64,000 nt of DNA. Source: Methylobacterium thuringiense (GTDB lineage Bacteria; Pseudomonadota; Alphaproteobacteria; Rhizobiales; Beijerinckiaceae). The position numbers were made by a program, and so were the translations under genes. Where the stretch lies: positions 1 through 64,000 of the forward strand of contig NZ_BPRA01000001.1 in NCBI RefSeq assembly GCF_022179645.1. Direction: 5' to 3'. Shown here piece by piece: positions 44,984 through 54,911 of this stretch. Every line of letters begins with the position of its first letter. Position 1 is the stretch's first letter. The notes under the pieces are model-generated. The model was not told the origin of the DNA and searched no databases. It saw only the letters and a list, made by a program, of their open reading frames with translations.

Positions 44984-46111
44984 TCAAGGTGCGGCCGGGA
45001 AGATCAGCCGCACCGTCGTTCCCTCGCCGGGCCGGCTTTCCAGTGAAACCGTGCCGTTCTGCCGCTTCATCAGGCCGTGCACGATGGCGAGCCCGACGCC
45101 GCGGCCGGCCTCGCGGCTGGTGGCGAACGGCGCAAGCGCCCGGGTCAGCATCTCCGGCGACATGCCGTGCCCGCGATCCGAGACGGCGATGCCGACGGCG
45201 CCGTCCGAGGGCCGCTGCAACGTACGGTCGCCCGGCGCGACGGCGAAGGTCGCGACGGTGATGGCGCCGGAACCGGCGGTCGCCTCGGCGGAATTCGCCA
45301 GGATGTGCCGGAGCGCGAGTTCGACCTGAGTCGGATTACACAGGGCCGGCACCATGTCATGCGTCGTGGCGAACACCAGGTCTATCCGTGGCGGCAGTGC
45401 CGCGCGCAGCGATTCGGCGATCGAATCGATGAAAGCGTCGAGGTCGACCGCCCGTACGTCCGGTGCGATCCGGCGCGAATGGGTGAGGAGATGGCGGGTC
45501 AGGATCGCCGCGCGCTCGGCGGCCTCCGTCGAGCGGGTCACGGCCCGCTGGATGAAGGGCTCCTGCCGGTCGGCGAGCCGGCGCTTCAGCCCGTCGACAT
45601 AGCCGATCAGGATCTGCAGAAAATTGTTGAATTCGTGCGCCACGCTGTTCGTCAGCAGCCCCAGCGCCTCGCGCTGCTGCGACAGGACCAGCGCGCCCTC
45701 GGCGTCGACACGTCGTGTGATATCAACGACTTGTCCGATCAGTACGGGGGGGGTACCGAGGGGCGCCACCTGGATCGCGGCCCAGAACGAGGAGCCGTTC
45801 TTGCGCAGGCAGAGCAGGTCGGCGCCAGCGGTCCGGCCGGCCGCGACCGCTTCCCGTAGGACCGCCCAGGCGGCATGGTCGCCCTGCCTGGTCTGCAACA
45901 CCTCGATGCCGCCGCCGACGAGTTCTTCCGCCGCATGGCCGCTGAGCGTCGCGAGCGCCGGATTGACCGCCGTAATCACGCCGTCGGCGACGACGAAGGC
46001 TGGAACCGGCGACGCCGTCAGAAGCGCGAGCGCATGAGCTGCCAGGCCGGCATCCCCCACCTCAAAAGTGCCGTCCACGTCAGGCGATGGCATGGCGTCA
46101 GGCAATGGCAT
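44984..46111 (-). CDS. PAS-domain sensor histidine kinase
   Basis: 375 residues from ATG 46111 (AGGAA upstream). PAS domain (about 24-130: FVVADGVITAVNPALATLSG, RKNGSSFWAAIQVAPLG). The dimerisation helix holds the phospho-acceptor His159 in SVAHEFNNFLQILIGYVDGL. The ATPase domain has an N box (ILANSAEA), a G1 box (VSDRGHGMS) and a G2 box (GRGVGLAIVHGL). No membrane segment, so it is cytoplasmic. No response regulator is adjacent; it is an orphan kinase. A longer reading to 46249 overlaps the S24 repressor gene and is unlikely. Confidence 0.9.
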   Translation of the reverse strand: MPLPDAMPSPDVDGTFEVGDAGLAAHALALLTASPVPAFVVADGVITAVNPALATLSGHAAEELVGGGIEVLQTRQGDHAAWAVLREAVAAGRTAGADLLCLRKNGSSFWAAIQVAPLGTPPVLIGQVVDITRRVDAEGALVLSQQREALGLLTNSVAHEFNNFLQILIGYVDGLKRRLADRQEPFIQRAVTRSTEAAERAAILTRHLLTHSRRIAPDVRAVDLDAFIDSIAESLRAALPPRIDLVFATTHDMVPALCNPTQVELALRHILANSAEATAGSGAITVATFAVAPGDRTLQRPSDGAVGIAVSDRGHGMSPEMLTRALAPFATSREAGRGVGLAIVHGLMKRQNGTVSLESRPGEGTTVRLIFPAAP

Positions 46112-46233
46112 GGCCGCGCTTCCTGATTGTATCTCGTCACGCCTGCACGGCTCGGACGAGTTCGCGTCGTCGCGATCGATACCCGCATTCGCTGCAATGC
46201 CCAAGGCGCGGCACAAGGCAGTGGCCGGCAGCT

Positions 46234-46866
46234 TTACTGGCGCACCCACATGACCCGCACCATCCAGGCGATCTCCGCCACCGGCACGGCACGGTCCTCG
46301 TGTTCGGGATTGAGGGAGGCCAGCTCCACCGTTCGGGCGGTGCGGCGGCGCAGCTCTTTCGCCAGCACCTCGCCCGAGGAAAGGCGTACCACGACGCGGT
46401 CGCCCTTCCGCACGCTCGCGGTCGGCGAGACGATCAGCACGTCCCCGTCGCGGTAAAGCGGTGCCATCGAATCGCCTTGCACCTCCAGCGCGAAAGCGCG
46501 GTCACCGCCGAGATCGGGAAACTCGATCTCCTCCCAGCCCGGCCCACCCGCGGGCATGCCCTCATCGTTGAAGAGACGCCCGGCGCCGGCCTGCGTCATG
46601 CCGATCAGCGGCACCATGCTGCGCAGCGGGCCGTCGCGAGAAACGATCAGGCGGAGGAAATCATCGAGGCTGGCACCGGTCGCGGCGAGCACCTTCGAGA
46701 CGGATTCGGTCGAGGGCCAACGCTTGCGACCGTCCGGTCCTATCCGCTTCGAGCGGTTGAAGCTGGTGGCATCGAGTCCGGCTCGTCGCGCGAGCCCGGA
46801 TGCCGAGTAGCCGTAGCGCTCGGCCAGACGGTCGATCGCCATCCAGATCTGGTCGTGCGAGAGCAT
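46234..46866 (-). CDS. S24-family (LexA/CI-like) repressor with helix-turn-helix
   Basis: 210 residues. The N-terminal HTH (about 18-70: YSASGLARRAGLDATSFNRS, WPSTESVSKVLAATGAS) precedes a peptidase S24 domain (about 120-208) with catalytic Ser133 (LEVQGDSMAPLYRDGD) and Lys170 (GEVLAKEL). A possible self-cleavage site is Ala-Gly in MTQAGAGRLF. Similar proteins autocleave after DNA damage. No phage genes lie around it, so it looks like a host regulator. A symmetric site at 46903-46914 lies upstream of its start and could be its operator. Confidence 0.88.
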   Translation of the reverse strand: MLSHDQIWMAIDRLAERYGYSASGLARRAGLDATSFNRSKRIGPDGRKRWPSTESVSKVLAATGASLDDFLRLIVSRDGPLRSMVPLIGMTQAGAGRLFNDEGMPAGGPGWEEIEFPDLGGDRAFALEVQGDSMAPLYRDGDVLIVSPTASVRKGDRVVVRLSSGEVLAKELRRRTARTVELASLNPEHEDRAVPVAEIAWMVRVMWVRQ

Positions 46867-46902
46867 AGGGACTCGTCAGGTCGGGCCGGCTAAGAACGCC
46901 GG

Positions 46903-46926
46903 CCTAGAACTAGGAAAGTAGAACTA
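46903..46926. promoter_or_regulatory. symmetric and repeated motif upstream of S24 repressor
   Basis: CCTAGAACTAGG (46903-46914) is an inverted repeat CCTAG-AA-CTAGG. The octamer TAGAACTA occurs in it (46905-46912) and again at 46919-46926, 14 bases apart. It lies 37-60 bases upstream of the repressor start, where an autoregulatory operator would be expected. Confidence 0.5.
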
Positions 46927-47086
46927 AGGCGAGCCGAATGCAATGCGGGGAGCCTACGAAACGGCCGCGATCCTCGCACGTGACGTCGTGCGGAAAAAGA
47001 TGGTCTTTCGGTTGATTGATCTTCATCGGTTGCGAGTGCCGGCCACCGGGCTTAATCGCTTGCGCCGCCCGCGAGAGAGGTCCCGA

Positions 47087-47443
47087 ATGCTCATCTACAA
47101 GATCTGCCCGCGTGTTCTGTGGCTCCAGGCTGAAGCCGCCGGTTGCTTCAGCGGGGCGCCGATCGACCAGGCGGACGGCTTCATCCATTTCTCCACCGCC
47201 GCCCAGGCGGTCGAGACGGCCGCGCGCCACTTCGCGGGGATCGACGATCTCCTGCTCGTCGCTGTGGACGTCGAGGCGCTGGGACAGGCCCTTCGCTTCG
47301 AGCCCTCACGCGGCGGCGACCTGTTTCCACACCTCTACGGCGAACTTCCATTGAGCGCCGTGCGCGCAGTCCACGACCTGCGTCTCGGGTCCGACGGCTC
47401 CCATGCCTTTCCGGTGATGGTCACGGACGGGCTGGGCGCATGA
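47087..47443 (+). CDS. DUF952 protein
   Basis: 118 residues from ATG 47087 (GAGAGAGG upstream). [40 protein letters not shown], and [20 protein letters not shown] are the DUF952 signature, with conserved HFS and HLYG residues of an ADP-ribose/glutathione-like enzyme fold. Function unknown. Its TGA overlaps the ATG of pyrD (ATGA), so the two are translationally coupled. A start at 46943 would add 48 unconserved residues. Confidence 0.9.
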   Translation: MLIYKICPRVLWLQAEAAGCFSGAPIDQADGFIHFSTAAQAVETAARHFAGIDDLLLVAVDVEALGQALRFEPSRGGDLFPHLYGELPLSAVRAVHDLRLGSDGSHAFPVMVTDGLGA

Positions 47444-48519
47444 TCGGCGCGCTGTTTCCCCTCGCCAAGCCGATCCTGCACGGGCTCGACGCCGAGACCG
47501 CACACGATTTGACGCTCCGTGCCCTGTCGCTGTTGCCGCCGCGCACTCCGCCCGCTTCCGACCCGCTTCTGGCTGTGCAGCTGTTCGGCAAGACCTTCCC
47601 GAATCCGGTCGGCCTCGCGGCGGGCTTCGACAAGGGCGCGCGGGTACCCGACGCCTTGCTCGGCCTCGGCTTCGGCTTCGTGGAAGTCGGCGGCGTGGTG
47701 CCGAAGGCCCAGCCGGGCAACCCAAAGCCCCGGGTGTTTCGCCTCGCTGGCGACCGCGCCGTCATCAACCGGTTCGGCCTCAACAGCGAGGGCGTCGATG
47801 TCGTCGCCGACCGGCTGCGTGCGCGACGGGGGCGGGGAGGGATCGTCGGCGTCAATATCGGCGCCAACAAGGATGCGGCCGACCGGCTCGCCGACTACGT
47901 GTCGTGCACGCGGGCTCTGGCACCGCTCGTCGATTTTATCACGGTCAACATCTCCTCTCCCAACACGCCGGGCCTCCGCGACCTTCAGGGCGAGGCCTTC
48001 CTCGACGAGCTCCTGGCCCGTGTCATCGCCGCCCGCGACGAGGTCTCGGCCGGTACGGCGGTTCTGGTGAAGATTGCCCCCGACATCACCCTCGATGCCC
48101 TCGACGCGATGGCGGCGACGGCTCTCCGGCGTGGCGTCGAGGCGCTTGTCGTTTCCAACACTACCATCGCCCGGCCGGTGACGCTTACCGAGCGAGGCGC
48201 TGCGGCCGAGACTGGCGGCCTCTCCGGTCGGCCGCTCTTCGCGCCCTCGACGCGGCTTCTGGCCCAGACCTTTTTGCGGGTCGGCAATCAGATTCCGTTG
48301 ATCGGCGTCGGCGGCATCGATTCGGCAGAAGCTGCCTGGATCAAGATCCAAGCTGGGGCGCGCCTCATCCAGCTCTATTCTGCGCTGGTGTACGAGGGGC
48401 CTGGGCTTGTCGAGTCGATCAAGGCCGGACTGGCGGCAAGACTGAGTGCGGAGAGGCTGCCGGCACTCGACAAGGTCGTCGGGCGCGACGCAGCATCGCT
48501 TGCCGAGGGCGCAGGTTAG
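47440..48519 (+). CDS. pyrD: dihydroorotate dehydrogenase (quinone), class 2
   Basis: 359 residues from ATG 47440. Class 2 features: a short N-terminal amphipathic part ([20 protein letters not shown]), [43 protein letters not shown], active-site Ser in [29 protein letters not shown] and the FMN-binding [12 protein letters not shown]. It oxidises dihydroorotate to orotate with quinone reduction at the inner membrane, the fourth step in pyrimidine biosynthesis. Coupled to a DUF952 gene. Confidence 0.96.
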   Translation: MIGALFPLAKPILHGLDAETAHDLTLRALSLLPPRTPPASDPLLAVQLFGKTFPNPVGLAAGFDKGARVPDALLGLGFGFVEVGGVVPKAQPGNPKPRVFRLAGDRAVINRFGLNSEGVDVVADRLRARRGRGGIVGVNIGANKDAADRLADYVSCTRALAPLVDFITVNISSPNTPGLRDLQGEAFLDELLARVIAARDEVSAGTAVLVKIAPDITLDALDAMAATALRRGVEALVVSNTTIARPVTLTERGAAAETGGLSGRPLFAPSTRLLAQTFLRVGNQIPLIGVGGIDSAEAAWIKIQAGARLIQLYSALVYEGPGLVESIKAGLAARLSAERLPALDKVVGRDAASLAEGAG

Positions 48520-48805
48520 GCCTGCTCAGCCCGATCGGAACAGTTCGACCTCGGCATCGCGAGTCTACGCCCAACGCGCTGCGACCGCGGTGGCCGATCG
48601 CCGTCGAATTATTCCAAAAACAGGCACCTCCAGCAGAATAATGTCCGATCCATGCGTTTTCGGCATGGGCGTCCCATGGTTGGACGGCAATCATTTTGCA
48701 AATGCGAACTGTTAAATCCGGTCGTGTTCCCAGGCTCTTCCGCGCGACCGTCGCGCGACGGCCCGGCGGGCGAGACGTTTCTCCGACATCCGCGATCGGA
48801 CCTCC

Positions 48806-51115
48806 ATGGACCGCACCGAAACGAGCCCCAAGCGTTCGTCCGCAGCCGGCGGATGGGGCGCACTGAAGAGCTGCGGCAAGCACCTGCTGAAGAGCCGCGC
48901 GCCGCTCTCCGGGGCCCGCGCGCTGCTCGGGGCGAACCAACCGGACGGCTTCGACTGTCCCGGCTGCGCCTGGGGTGACCCGGCCCACGGCTCGTCGTTC
49001 GAGTTCTGCGAGAACGGCGTGAAGGCGGTCTCCTGGGAGGCGACCGACAAGCGCACGCCTCCGAAGTTTTTTGCGAAACACACCGTCACCCAACTTCGGG
49101 AATGGACGGATTACGCCCTCGAAGGCGAGGGCCGGCTGACGCATCCGATGCGTTACGACGCGGCGAGCGACCGCTACGTCGCCGTCACCTGGGACGAGGC
49201 GTTCGCCGAGATCGGCGCGACTTTGCGCGGCCTCGACCATCCCGACCGGGCCGAGTTCTACACCTCCGGCCGCGCCTCCAACGAGGCCGCCTATCTCTAT
49301 CAGCTCTTTGCGCGCCACTACGGCACCAACAATTTTCCCGACTGTTCCAACATGTGCCACGAGGCCAGCGGCATCGGGCTCGTCGACGCCATCGGCGTCG
49401 GCAAGGGCACGGTGCTGCTCGAGGATTTCGAGAAGGCGGATGCGATCTTCGTCGTCGGCCAGAACCCCGGCACCAACCATCCGCGCATGCTGGCCGATCT
49501 GCGCCGCGCCGCCGAGCGCGGCGCGCGGGTTGTGGCCTTCAACCCGGTGCGCGAGCGTGGGCTCGAGCGCTTCGCCGATCCGCAGAACAGCGTCGAGATG
49601 CTGCGCGGCGCGAGCCGGCCGATCGCGAGCCACTACTTCCAGCCGCGCCTCGGCGGCGACATGGCGGCGTTTCGCGGGATCGCGAAGGTCGTGTTCGAGC
49701 GGGATGATGTCGAGCTGGCCTCTGGCCGGCCCTCTCTCCTCGACCGCGCCTTTCTGCGCCGCCAGACCTCGGACTACGAGGCCTACCGCGCCGCCGTCGA
49801 CGCGACCACTTGGGAGGCTATCCTCGACCAGTCCGGCCTGACCCGCGAGCAGATCGAGACCGCCGCCGACGTCTATCTCGGTGCAGAGAAGGTCATCACC
49901 ACCTGGGCCATGGGCGTGACCCAGCACCGTCACTCCGTCGCGACGGTCCGCGAGATCGCCAACGTGATGTTCCTGCGCGGCCAGATCGGAAAGCCGGGCA
50001 CCGGCCTCTGCCCCGTGCGCGGCCATTCGAACGTGCAGGGCGACCGCACGGTCGGCATCAACGAGAAGCCGCCGGCCGCCTTCCTCGACGCGCTCGACCG
50101 CGAGTTCGGATTCAAGTCGCCCCGCCGCCACGGTCACAACGTGCTCGCCGCCATCGGCGCGATGCTCGACGGGTCCTCGAAAGCCTTCATCGGGCTCGGC
50201 GGAAACTTCGCCCGCGCAACGCCGGACACGGCGCTGGTGGCCAAGGCGCTCGCCTCCTGCGAACTCACCGTCCACATCGCGACGAAGCTCAACCACTCGC
50301 ACCTGCTGCCGGGCCGCGTGTCCTATCTGCTGCCCTGCCTCGGCCGCACCGAGATCGACCGGAACACGAAGGGCAAGGTCCAGATCGTGACCGTCGAGGA
50401 TTCGATGAGCATGGTCCACGGCTCGGGCGGTATCAACAAGCCGGCCTCACCCGAACTACGCTCCGAGATCGGCATCATCGCCGGCATGGCCGCGGCCACC
50501 GTCGGCTCCGCCCATGTCGATTGGGCTGCGCTCGCCGACGACTACGACGGCATCCGCGACCTCATCGAGAAGACGATTCCCGGCTTCACCGGCTTCAACC
50601 TGCGGGTCCGCCGCCCGCGCGGCTTCATGCTGCGCAACCTCGCCGCCGAGCGCGTCTTCGAGACCGCCAGCGGCAAGGCAGGTTTCTCGTCGGGGCCACT
50701 TCCAGTGGCCACCGAGCACCAGAGGGCAGCCGGCACCGCGGACACCTTCGTGCTCCAGACTTTTCGGAGTCACGACCAGTACAACACGACGATCTACGGC
50801 CTCGACGACCGTTATCGCGGCGTCTACGGCGAGCGCCGGGTGGTGTTCGCGCATCCCGACGACTGCGCGGCGCTGCGGGCCCGGGCAGGCGATCGCGTCG
50901 ACATTATCCGCGCTGGCGACGGTGCTGAAGAGAGCGTCGCCGAGGATTTCCGCCTGGTGCCGTTCGACATGCCCCGCGGGAGTCTGGCCGGCTACTATCC
51001 CGAGCTGAATGTGCTGGTGCCGCTGTCGAGCTTCGGCGAACTCTCGGACACCCCCACTTCGAAGTCGGTTCTGGTCAAGATCCGCGCTCGCACAACTGCC
51101 GCCAAGGCCGCATGA
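48806..51115 (+). CDS. fdh4A: molybdopterin oxidoreductase, formate dehydrogenase FdhF/YdeP type (Fdh4A-like)
   Basis: 769 residues. N-terminal cysteines 51, 54 and 68 (FDCPGCAWGDPAHGSSFEFC) stand where the Fe-S cluster of FdhF lies; I see no fourth Cys at the usual place. The molybdenum ligand position is Cys184 (PDCSNMCHEASG), so Cys replaces selenocysteine, followed by His185. Other motifs: TSGRASNEAAYLYQLFARHY, WAMGVTQHRHSVATVREIAN, GIGL/HSNVQGDRTVGI and C-terminal MopB_CT (from about 650). The pattern matches the YdeP/FdhF group that includes Fdh4A of Methylobacterium. It should oxidise formate. It overlaps the next gene by ATGA. The subtype is inferred from memory. Confidence 0.85.
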   Translation: MDRTETSPKRSSAAGGWGALKSCGKHLLKSRAPLSGARALLGANQPDGFDCPGCAWGDPAHGSSFEFCENGVKAVSWEATDKRTPPKFFAKHTVTQLREWTDYALEGEGRLTHPMRYDAASDRYVAVTWDEAFAEIGATLRGLDHPDRAEFYTSGRASNEAAYLYQLFARHYGTNNFPDCSNMCHEASGIGLVDAIGVGKGTVLLEDFEKADAIFVVGQNPGTNHPRMLADLRRAAERGARVVAFNPVRERGLERFADPQNSVEMLRGASRPIASHYFQPRLGGDMAAFRGIAKVVFERDDVELASGRPSLLDRAFLRRQTSDYEAYRAAVDATTWEAILDQSGLTREQIETAADVYLGAEKVITTWAMGVTQHRHSVATVREIANVMFLRGQIGKPGTGLCPVRGHSNVQGDRTVGINEKPPAAFLDALDREFGFKSPRRHGHNVLAAIGAMLDGSSKAFIGLGGNFARATPDTALVAKALASCELTVHIATKLNHSHLLPGRVSYLLPCLGRTEIDRNTKGKVQIVTVEDSMSMVHGSGGINKPASPELRSEIGIIAGMAAATVGSAHVDWAALADDYDGIRDLIEKTIPGFTGFNLRVRRPRGFMLRNLAAERVFETASGKAGFSSGPLPVATEHQRAAGTADTFVLQTFRSHDQYNTTIYGLDDRYRGVYGERRVVFAHPDDCAALRARAGDRVDIIRAGDGAEESVAEDFRLVPFDMPRGSLAGYYPELNVLVPLSSFGELSDTPTSKSVLVKIRARTTAAKAA

Positions 51116-51444
51116 GCGAGCCCCCCGCCGACGCGGAAACGTTTCTGGCCGCAACGGACACGATCGCGGCCCTGCGCTCCGACCTGTCGCCGCTGGAGGC
51201 CGGCCTGCTCGCCGGCCTGTCGCTAAAGCTCGCGGCGGACACGCGCAGCTTCGCGCGTGTCTTCGCCCTCGAGCATGCCCTGGTGCTGCGAGCGCTCGAA
51301 ATCCTCGTCGATCTCGGCCTGCTCGCGACGACGGCGCGCAACGCGCGCACGCAGCGCTGCCACTACGAGGCGACCGAGGAGGGGCAGATGCTGCTCCGCG
51401 CCCTCCGCAGCGAAGCCGCGCGCGAGCACAGCCGCAACTCCTGA
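51112..51444 (+). CDS. fdh4B: small partner of molybdopterin oxidoreductase (Fdh4B-like), winged-helix-like
   Basis: 110 residues. ATG 51112 overlaps the fdh4A stop (ATGA). The central part reads FALEHALVLRALEILVDLGL, then LATTARNARTQRCHYEATEEGQMLLRALR, which has the helix-helix-wing rhythm of MarR-type winged helices. One Cys. No signal peptide. In M. extorquens, Fdh4B is a small protein needed with Fdh4A, as I recall; I did not verify identity. It may be an assembly partner or a regulator. Confidence 0.75.
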   Translation: MSEPPADAETFLAATDTIAALRSDLSPLEAGLLAGLSLKLAADTRSFARVFALEHALVLRALEILVDLGLLATTARNARTQRCHYEATEEGQMLLRALRSEAAREHSRNS

Positions 51445-51549
51445 AGCCTCGTTCTCGACGTTATCGGGAGCGCTGGAGCTCAGTTCCGGCCGGGTCGTCA
51501 AGACGTGTCCGGTCGAGGCCGCCCGCAGTCGCTTACTGTTCAGGCTTCC

Positions 51550-51849
51550 TCAGTACCGACCGACCCGTTTGCCGCCGTATGGCCGATAGCCGGTCCAGTT
51601 CGGATTGCGAACCTGCGTCTCGCCCCGCTGCATCCGGCGTTCGGCTTCGGTCTGCTCACGGTACCGCATCGGATCCTGATGCGAATGGAAGTGATGGTCC
51701 CAGTGGCTCGTGCTGGGAGACCAGTCCACCACCGTGACGGTGTCGCCACGGATGAGATCCGGCTGCGGCAAGGCAGGCGCGGCGTGCGCTGCCGTTGCGA
51801 TGACGGCTCCGAACACGACGCTGGCTGCGAAAGGAAGGATGATCCGCAT
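51550..51849 (-). CDS. small secreted protein
   Basis: 99 residues. Signal peptide MRIILPFAASVVFGAVIATA cleaved near AHAAP. The mature part is rich in His, Arg, Tyr and Trp: VVDWSPSTSHWDHHFHSHQD, then MRYREQTEAERRMQRGETQV and NPNWTGYRPYGGKRVGRY. The His cluster (HWDHHFHSH) might bind metal. No family recognised. Preceded by AGGAG. A GGCGTTAAACGCC palindrome lies about 80 bases upstream. Confidence 0.75.
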   Translation of the reverse strand: MRIILPFAASVVFGAVIATAAHAAPALPQPDLIRGDTVTVVDWSPSTSHWDHHFHSHQDPMRYREQTEAERRMQRGETQVRNPNWTGYRPYGGKRVGRY

Positions 51850-51926
51850 TTTTGCATGGCTCCTGACATCCGACGAACACTGTGTCGCAGACTGTCACAA
51901 AAGCTTCATGGATGGCATGCAGTTTC

Positions 51927-51939
51927 GGCGTTAAACGCC
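51927..51939. promoter_or_regulatory. GGCGTTAAACGCC palindrome, copy 1
   Basis: A 13-base dyad (GGCGTT-A-AACGCC) in the AT-rich gap 51850-52184, 78-90 bases upstream of the secreted-protein gene. An identical copy lies upstream of ftsK at 54912. The rest of the 335-base gap has no gene; the stretch around 51940-51970 is AT-rich. Confidence 0.5.
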
Positions 51940-52184
51940 AATTTTAGTGAAATATATCATCTGTTTACGTAGGATTTCCGGTGTGCGCGAAACGTGACGC
52001 ACGAAACCAGTATTCAATCCCGAGCGCGAAACGGCGGGTGCCATAACGCGCTTTTGGCCGGTTTTGCCGGCGTTGCCTCGGTAGGGGCAGCCATCGTCCG
52101 AACCCGTCACGCCGACGCGGCGAAATGGTCCGAACAGGTTGGGCTTTCGATGGCGCGACGGGGCGGCCCGGTTCGGGCCGGCCC

Positions 52185-54815
52185 TCAGAAGTCCTGCGGC
52201 TCGGCTTCCGCCAGGATTTCGCGCTTGCCGGCATGGTTCGCCTGGCCGACGAGGCCTTCGGTCTCCATGCGCTCCATCAGCGAGGCGGCGCGGTTGTAGC
52301 CGATCTGCAGGCGGCGCTGGATGTAGGAGGTCGACGCCTTCTTGTCGCGCAGCACCACCGCCACGGCCTGATCGTAAAGGTCGCCGCCCTCGGCCCCGAA
52401 CTGGCCGGCGTCGAACACGGGGGCATCCTCCGCCGCACCCGGTGCGCCGGCAGGAATCTCGGTTTCATCCGCCGTGACGGCTTCGAGGTAGGACGGGCGA
52501 CCCTGGCGCTTGAGATGCGCGACCACGCTCTCGACTTCCGAATCCGAGCAGAACGGGCCGTGCACGCGGGTGGTGCGGCCGCCGCCGGCCATGAACAGCA
52601 TGTCGCCCTGACCGAGCAGCTGCTCGGCGCCCATCTCGCCGAGAATCGTGCGCGAATCGATCTTGCTGGTCACCTGGAAGGACATCCGGGTGGGGAAGTT
52701 CGCCTTGATCGTGCCGGTGATGACGTCGACGGACGGGCGCTGCGTCGCCATGATCAGGTGGATGCCGGCGGCACGCGCCATCTGGGCGAGACGCTGGATC
52801 GCACCTTCGATGTCCTTTCCGGCGACCATCATCAGGTCGGCCATCTCGTCGACCACGATCACGATGTACGGCAACGGGTTGAGGTCCATGACCTCGTCCT
52901 CGTAGACGGCCTCGCCGGTCTGCCGGTCGAAGCCCGTCTGCACGGTTCGGGTCATGGTCTCGCCGCGGTCGCGCGCCTCGGTGAGGCGGGCGTTGAAGCC
53001 GTCGATGTTGCGCACACCGACCTTGGACATCTTCTTGTAGCGCTCCTCCATCTCGCGCACGGCCCATTTGAGGGCGATCACCGCCTTCTTGGGATCGGTG
53101 ACGACGGGCGAGAGCAGGTGCGGGATGCCGTCGTAGACGGAGAGTTCCAGCATCTTGGGGTCCACCATGATCAAGCGGCACTCCTCCGGCTTCAGCCGGT
53201 AGAGCAGCGACAGGATCATCGTGTTGATGGCGACCGACTTGCCCGAGCCGGTGGTGCCGGCGACGAGCAGGTGCGGCATGCGGGCGAGGTCGGCGATGAT
53301 CGGCTCGCCGCCGATGTTCTTGCCGAGGCACAGCGCGAGGCGGTGCTTGGTCTCGACGAAGTCGCTCGAGGCCAGCAGCTCCCGAAGGAAGACGGTCTCG
53401 CGCTTCACGTTCGGCAGTTCGATGCCGATGGCGTTGCGGCCGGGAACGACCGCAACGCGGGCCGAGATTGCCGACATCGAGCGGGCGATGTCGTCGGCCA
53501 GCGAGATCACGCGGCTCGACTTGGTGCCGGGGGCCGGTTCGAGCTCGTAGAGCGTCACCACCGGACCGGGGCGAACGGCCAGGATGTCGCCGCGCACGCC
53601 GAAATCCGAGAGCGTGGCTTCGAGCAGGGTGGCGTTCTGCTCCAGGGCGTCGCTGGAAACCTCCGAGCCGGGGGCCGGAGGACGCGGCTGCGTCAGGAGT
53701 TCGAGGGCGGGATGATGATACTCGCTCGCCTCGCCGCGCGGCATCGGCCGCTGGCTCGCGGGTGTGGCGGGCGGCAGCGGGGCGGACACGCGGGCACGCT
53801 GGGCCGGCATGGCCTCGACGTCGTCGGCGTCCGGTATCGGCGCGGCCGCTGGTGTCCGGCGGGCGACGGCGTCCGGCTGGACGGGCGCAAGCTGATGATC
53901 GGCGTGGTCGTCTCCGGCATCTTCGCTGCCATCTTCGAAGACCGGCTCGCGCCGCGTATCCGATCCGCGGGCAAGACGCTCCTGGGCCTGAGGCGCCCAG
54001 GGCGCATCGTCGGCGAAGGCGCGCTGGGCCGCCAACGCTCCGGGCGATGAACCGGCATAGGCGAAGTCGTCGGGCTGCTGGCGGGCCGCCCAGCCGGCGA
54101 GACGGGCGCGCAGGGCCCGGCGTCCATTCATGACGCCCTGCGCCAGGGCGCCGAGCGACAGGATGCCGAGGCTGGGCTCGTCGGCATCGTGGCGCTGCCC
54201 GCGCTCGTTGCCGTGAACCGGCTCGTCGTATTCGGCCTCGTCGTCCCCGGCTCCAGCGCGGCAGGCTCCGGTCAGGCTGAGGATGGCGACGGCCGCGTAG
54301 AGAAATCCGACGAGGGCGGCGGCCGGGCCGGCCACCGCGCCGACGACGAGCCGCGCCACCGACAGGAGTGCATCGCCGGCGACGCCACCGAGCCCCGTGG
54401 GAAGCGGCCAGCTCGCCGTCGGCGGCAGGGCGCTCGCCACGGCGCTGGCGGCGAGGAATCCGATGACCCAGAGCGCGAGCCGGAGCCCGCCGCGCGGCAG
54501 GTCGTGCTCCCGCATCAGCCGCACGCCCCACAGCACCGGCGGCAGGGCGAAGGCCAGTGCGCCAAGGCCGAGCAGCTGCATGGCGAGATCGGAGACGACG
54601 GCGCCCGGCCGACCGAGCACGTTGTGGGCGGCCCGTTCGGTGGCGTGGTTCAGGCTCGGGTCGTCGATCGACCACGTCGCCAGCGCCACGATCGTGGCCA
54701 CGGCGCCGGCGAACAGAATGAAGCCGCCGCACTCCGTCAGACGCTTCGCCATGAACGGGCGGAAGCTGTCGACGAAGGTGTCGTACGGCGATGCGGAACG
54801 GCGGAGCGAGCGCAT
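52185..54815 (-). CDS. ftsK: DNA translocase FtsK
   Basis: 876 residues. Four to five N-terminal membrane helices (about 27-200), a low-complexity charged linker (200-390), an FtsK_alpha domain, the RecA-like motor with Walker [18 protein letters not shown] and Walker [18 protein letters not shown], and the C-terminal winged-helix gamma domain ([40 protein letters not shown]). It pumps chromosome DNA at the septum and aids dimer resolution. A CtrA-type box and a 13-base palindrome lie upstream on the minus strand. Complete and of normal length. Confidence 0.96.
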   Translation of the reverse strand: MRSLRRSASPYDTFVDSFRPFMAKRLTECGGFILFAGAVATIVALATWSIDDPSLNHATERAAHNVLGRPGAVVSDLAMQLLGLGALAFALPPVLWGVRLMREHDLPRGGLRLALWVIGFLAASAVASALPPTASWPLPTGLGGVAGDALLSVARLVVGAVAGPAAALVGFLYAAVAILSLTGACRAGAGDDEAEYDEPVHGNERGQRHDADEPSLGILSLGALAQGVMNGRRALRARLAGWAARQQPDDFAYAGSSPGALAAQRAFADDAPWAPQAQERLARGSDTRREPVFEDGSEDAGDDHADHQLAPVQPDAVARRTPAAAPIPDADDVEAMPAQRARVSAPLPPATPASQRPMPRGEASEYHHPALELLTQPRPPAPGSEVSSDALEQNATLLEATLSDFGVRGDILAVRPGPVVTLYELEPAPGTKSSRVISLADDIARSMSAISARVAVVPGRNAIGIELPNVKRETVFLRELLASSDFVETKHRLALCLGKNIGGEPIIADLARMPHLLVAGTTGSGKSVAINTMILSLLYRLKPEECRLIMVDPKMLELSVYDGIPHLLSPVVTDPKKAVIALKWAVREMEERYKKMSKVGVRNIDGFNARLTEARDRGETMTRTVQTGFDRQTGEAVYEDEVMDLNPLPYIVIVVDEMADLMMVAGKDIEGAIQRLAQMARAAGIHLIMATQRPSVDVITGTIKANFPTRMSFQVTSKIDSRTILGEMGAEQLLGQGDMLFMAGGGRTTRVHGPFCSDSEVESVVAHLKRQGRPSYLEAVTADETEIPAGAPGAAEDAPVFDAGQFGAEGGDLYDQAVAVVLRDKKASTSYIQRRLQIGYNRAASLMERMETEGLVGQANHAGKREILAEAEPQDF

Positions 54816-54865
54816 GCGAGACCGACGGAGAGAGAAACGTTTCGCTAAGGCTAGCCCGGCCCAGT

Positions 54866-54880
54866 TAACGGCCGTTTAAG
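54866..54880. promoter_or_regulatory. CtrA-type box TTAA-N7-TTAA upstream of ftsK
   Basis: TTAA at 54866-54869 and TTAA at 54877-54880 with exactly 7 bases between, the full CtrA consensus of alphaproteobacteria. It lies 51-65 bases upstream of ftsK on the minus strand. In a GC-rich gap of 300 bases a chance match is improbable. Control of ftsK by CtrA is inferred. Confidence 0.65.
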
Positions 54881-54911
54881 CCTCGCGCCGGCCCGCCCGC
54901 TGCGATTTCAA

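Noticed and set aside
46234..46866. S24 repressor as a prophage marker
   Set aside because: All neighbours are chromosomal genes; no phage structural or integrase genes are present.
48608..48642. ATTATTC/GAATAAT inverted repeat upstream of fdh4A as a regulator site
   Set aside because: Arms are only 7 bases, 21 apart and AT-only, so chance is likely; kept here as a note.
48419..50419. 666-codon minus-strand frame opposite the formate dehydrogenase gene
   Set aside because: Same reason: antisense to a well-identified enzyme and without domain features.
48806..51115. selenoprotein formate dehydrogenase
   Set aside because: The metal-ligand position is an ordinary Cys codon (Cys184) with no in-frame TGA.
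52125..54050. 641-codon plus-strand frame opposite ftsK
   Set aside because: Antisense shadow with His/Arg/Gly-rich composition.
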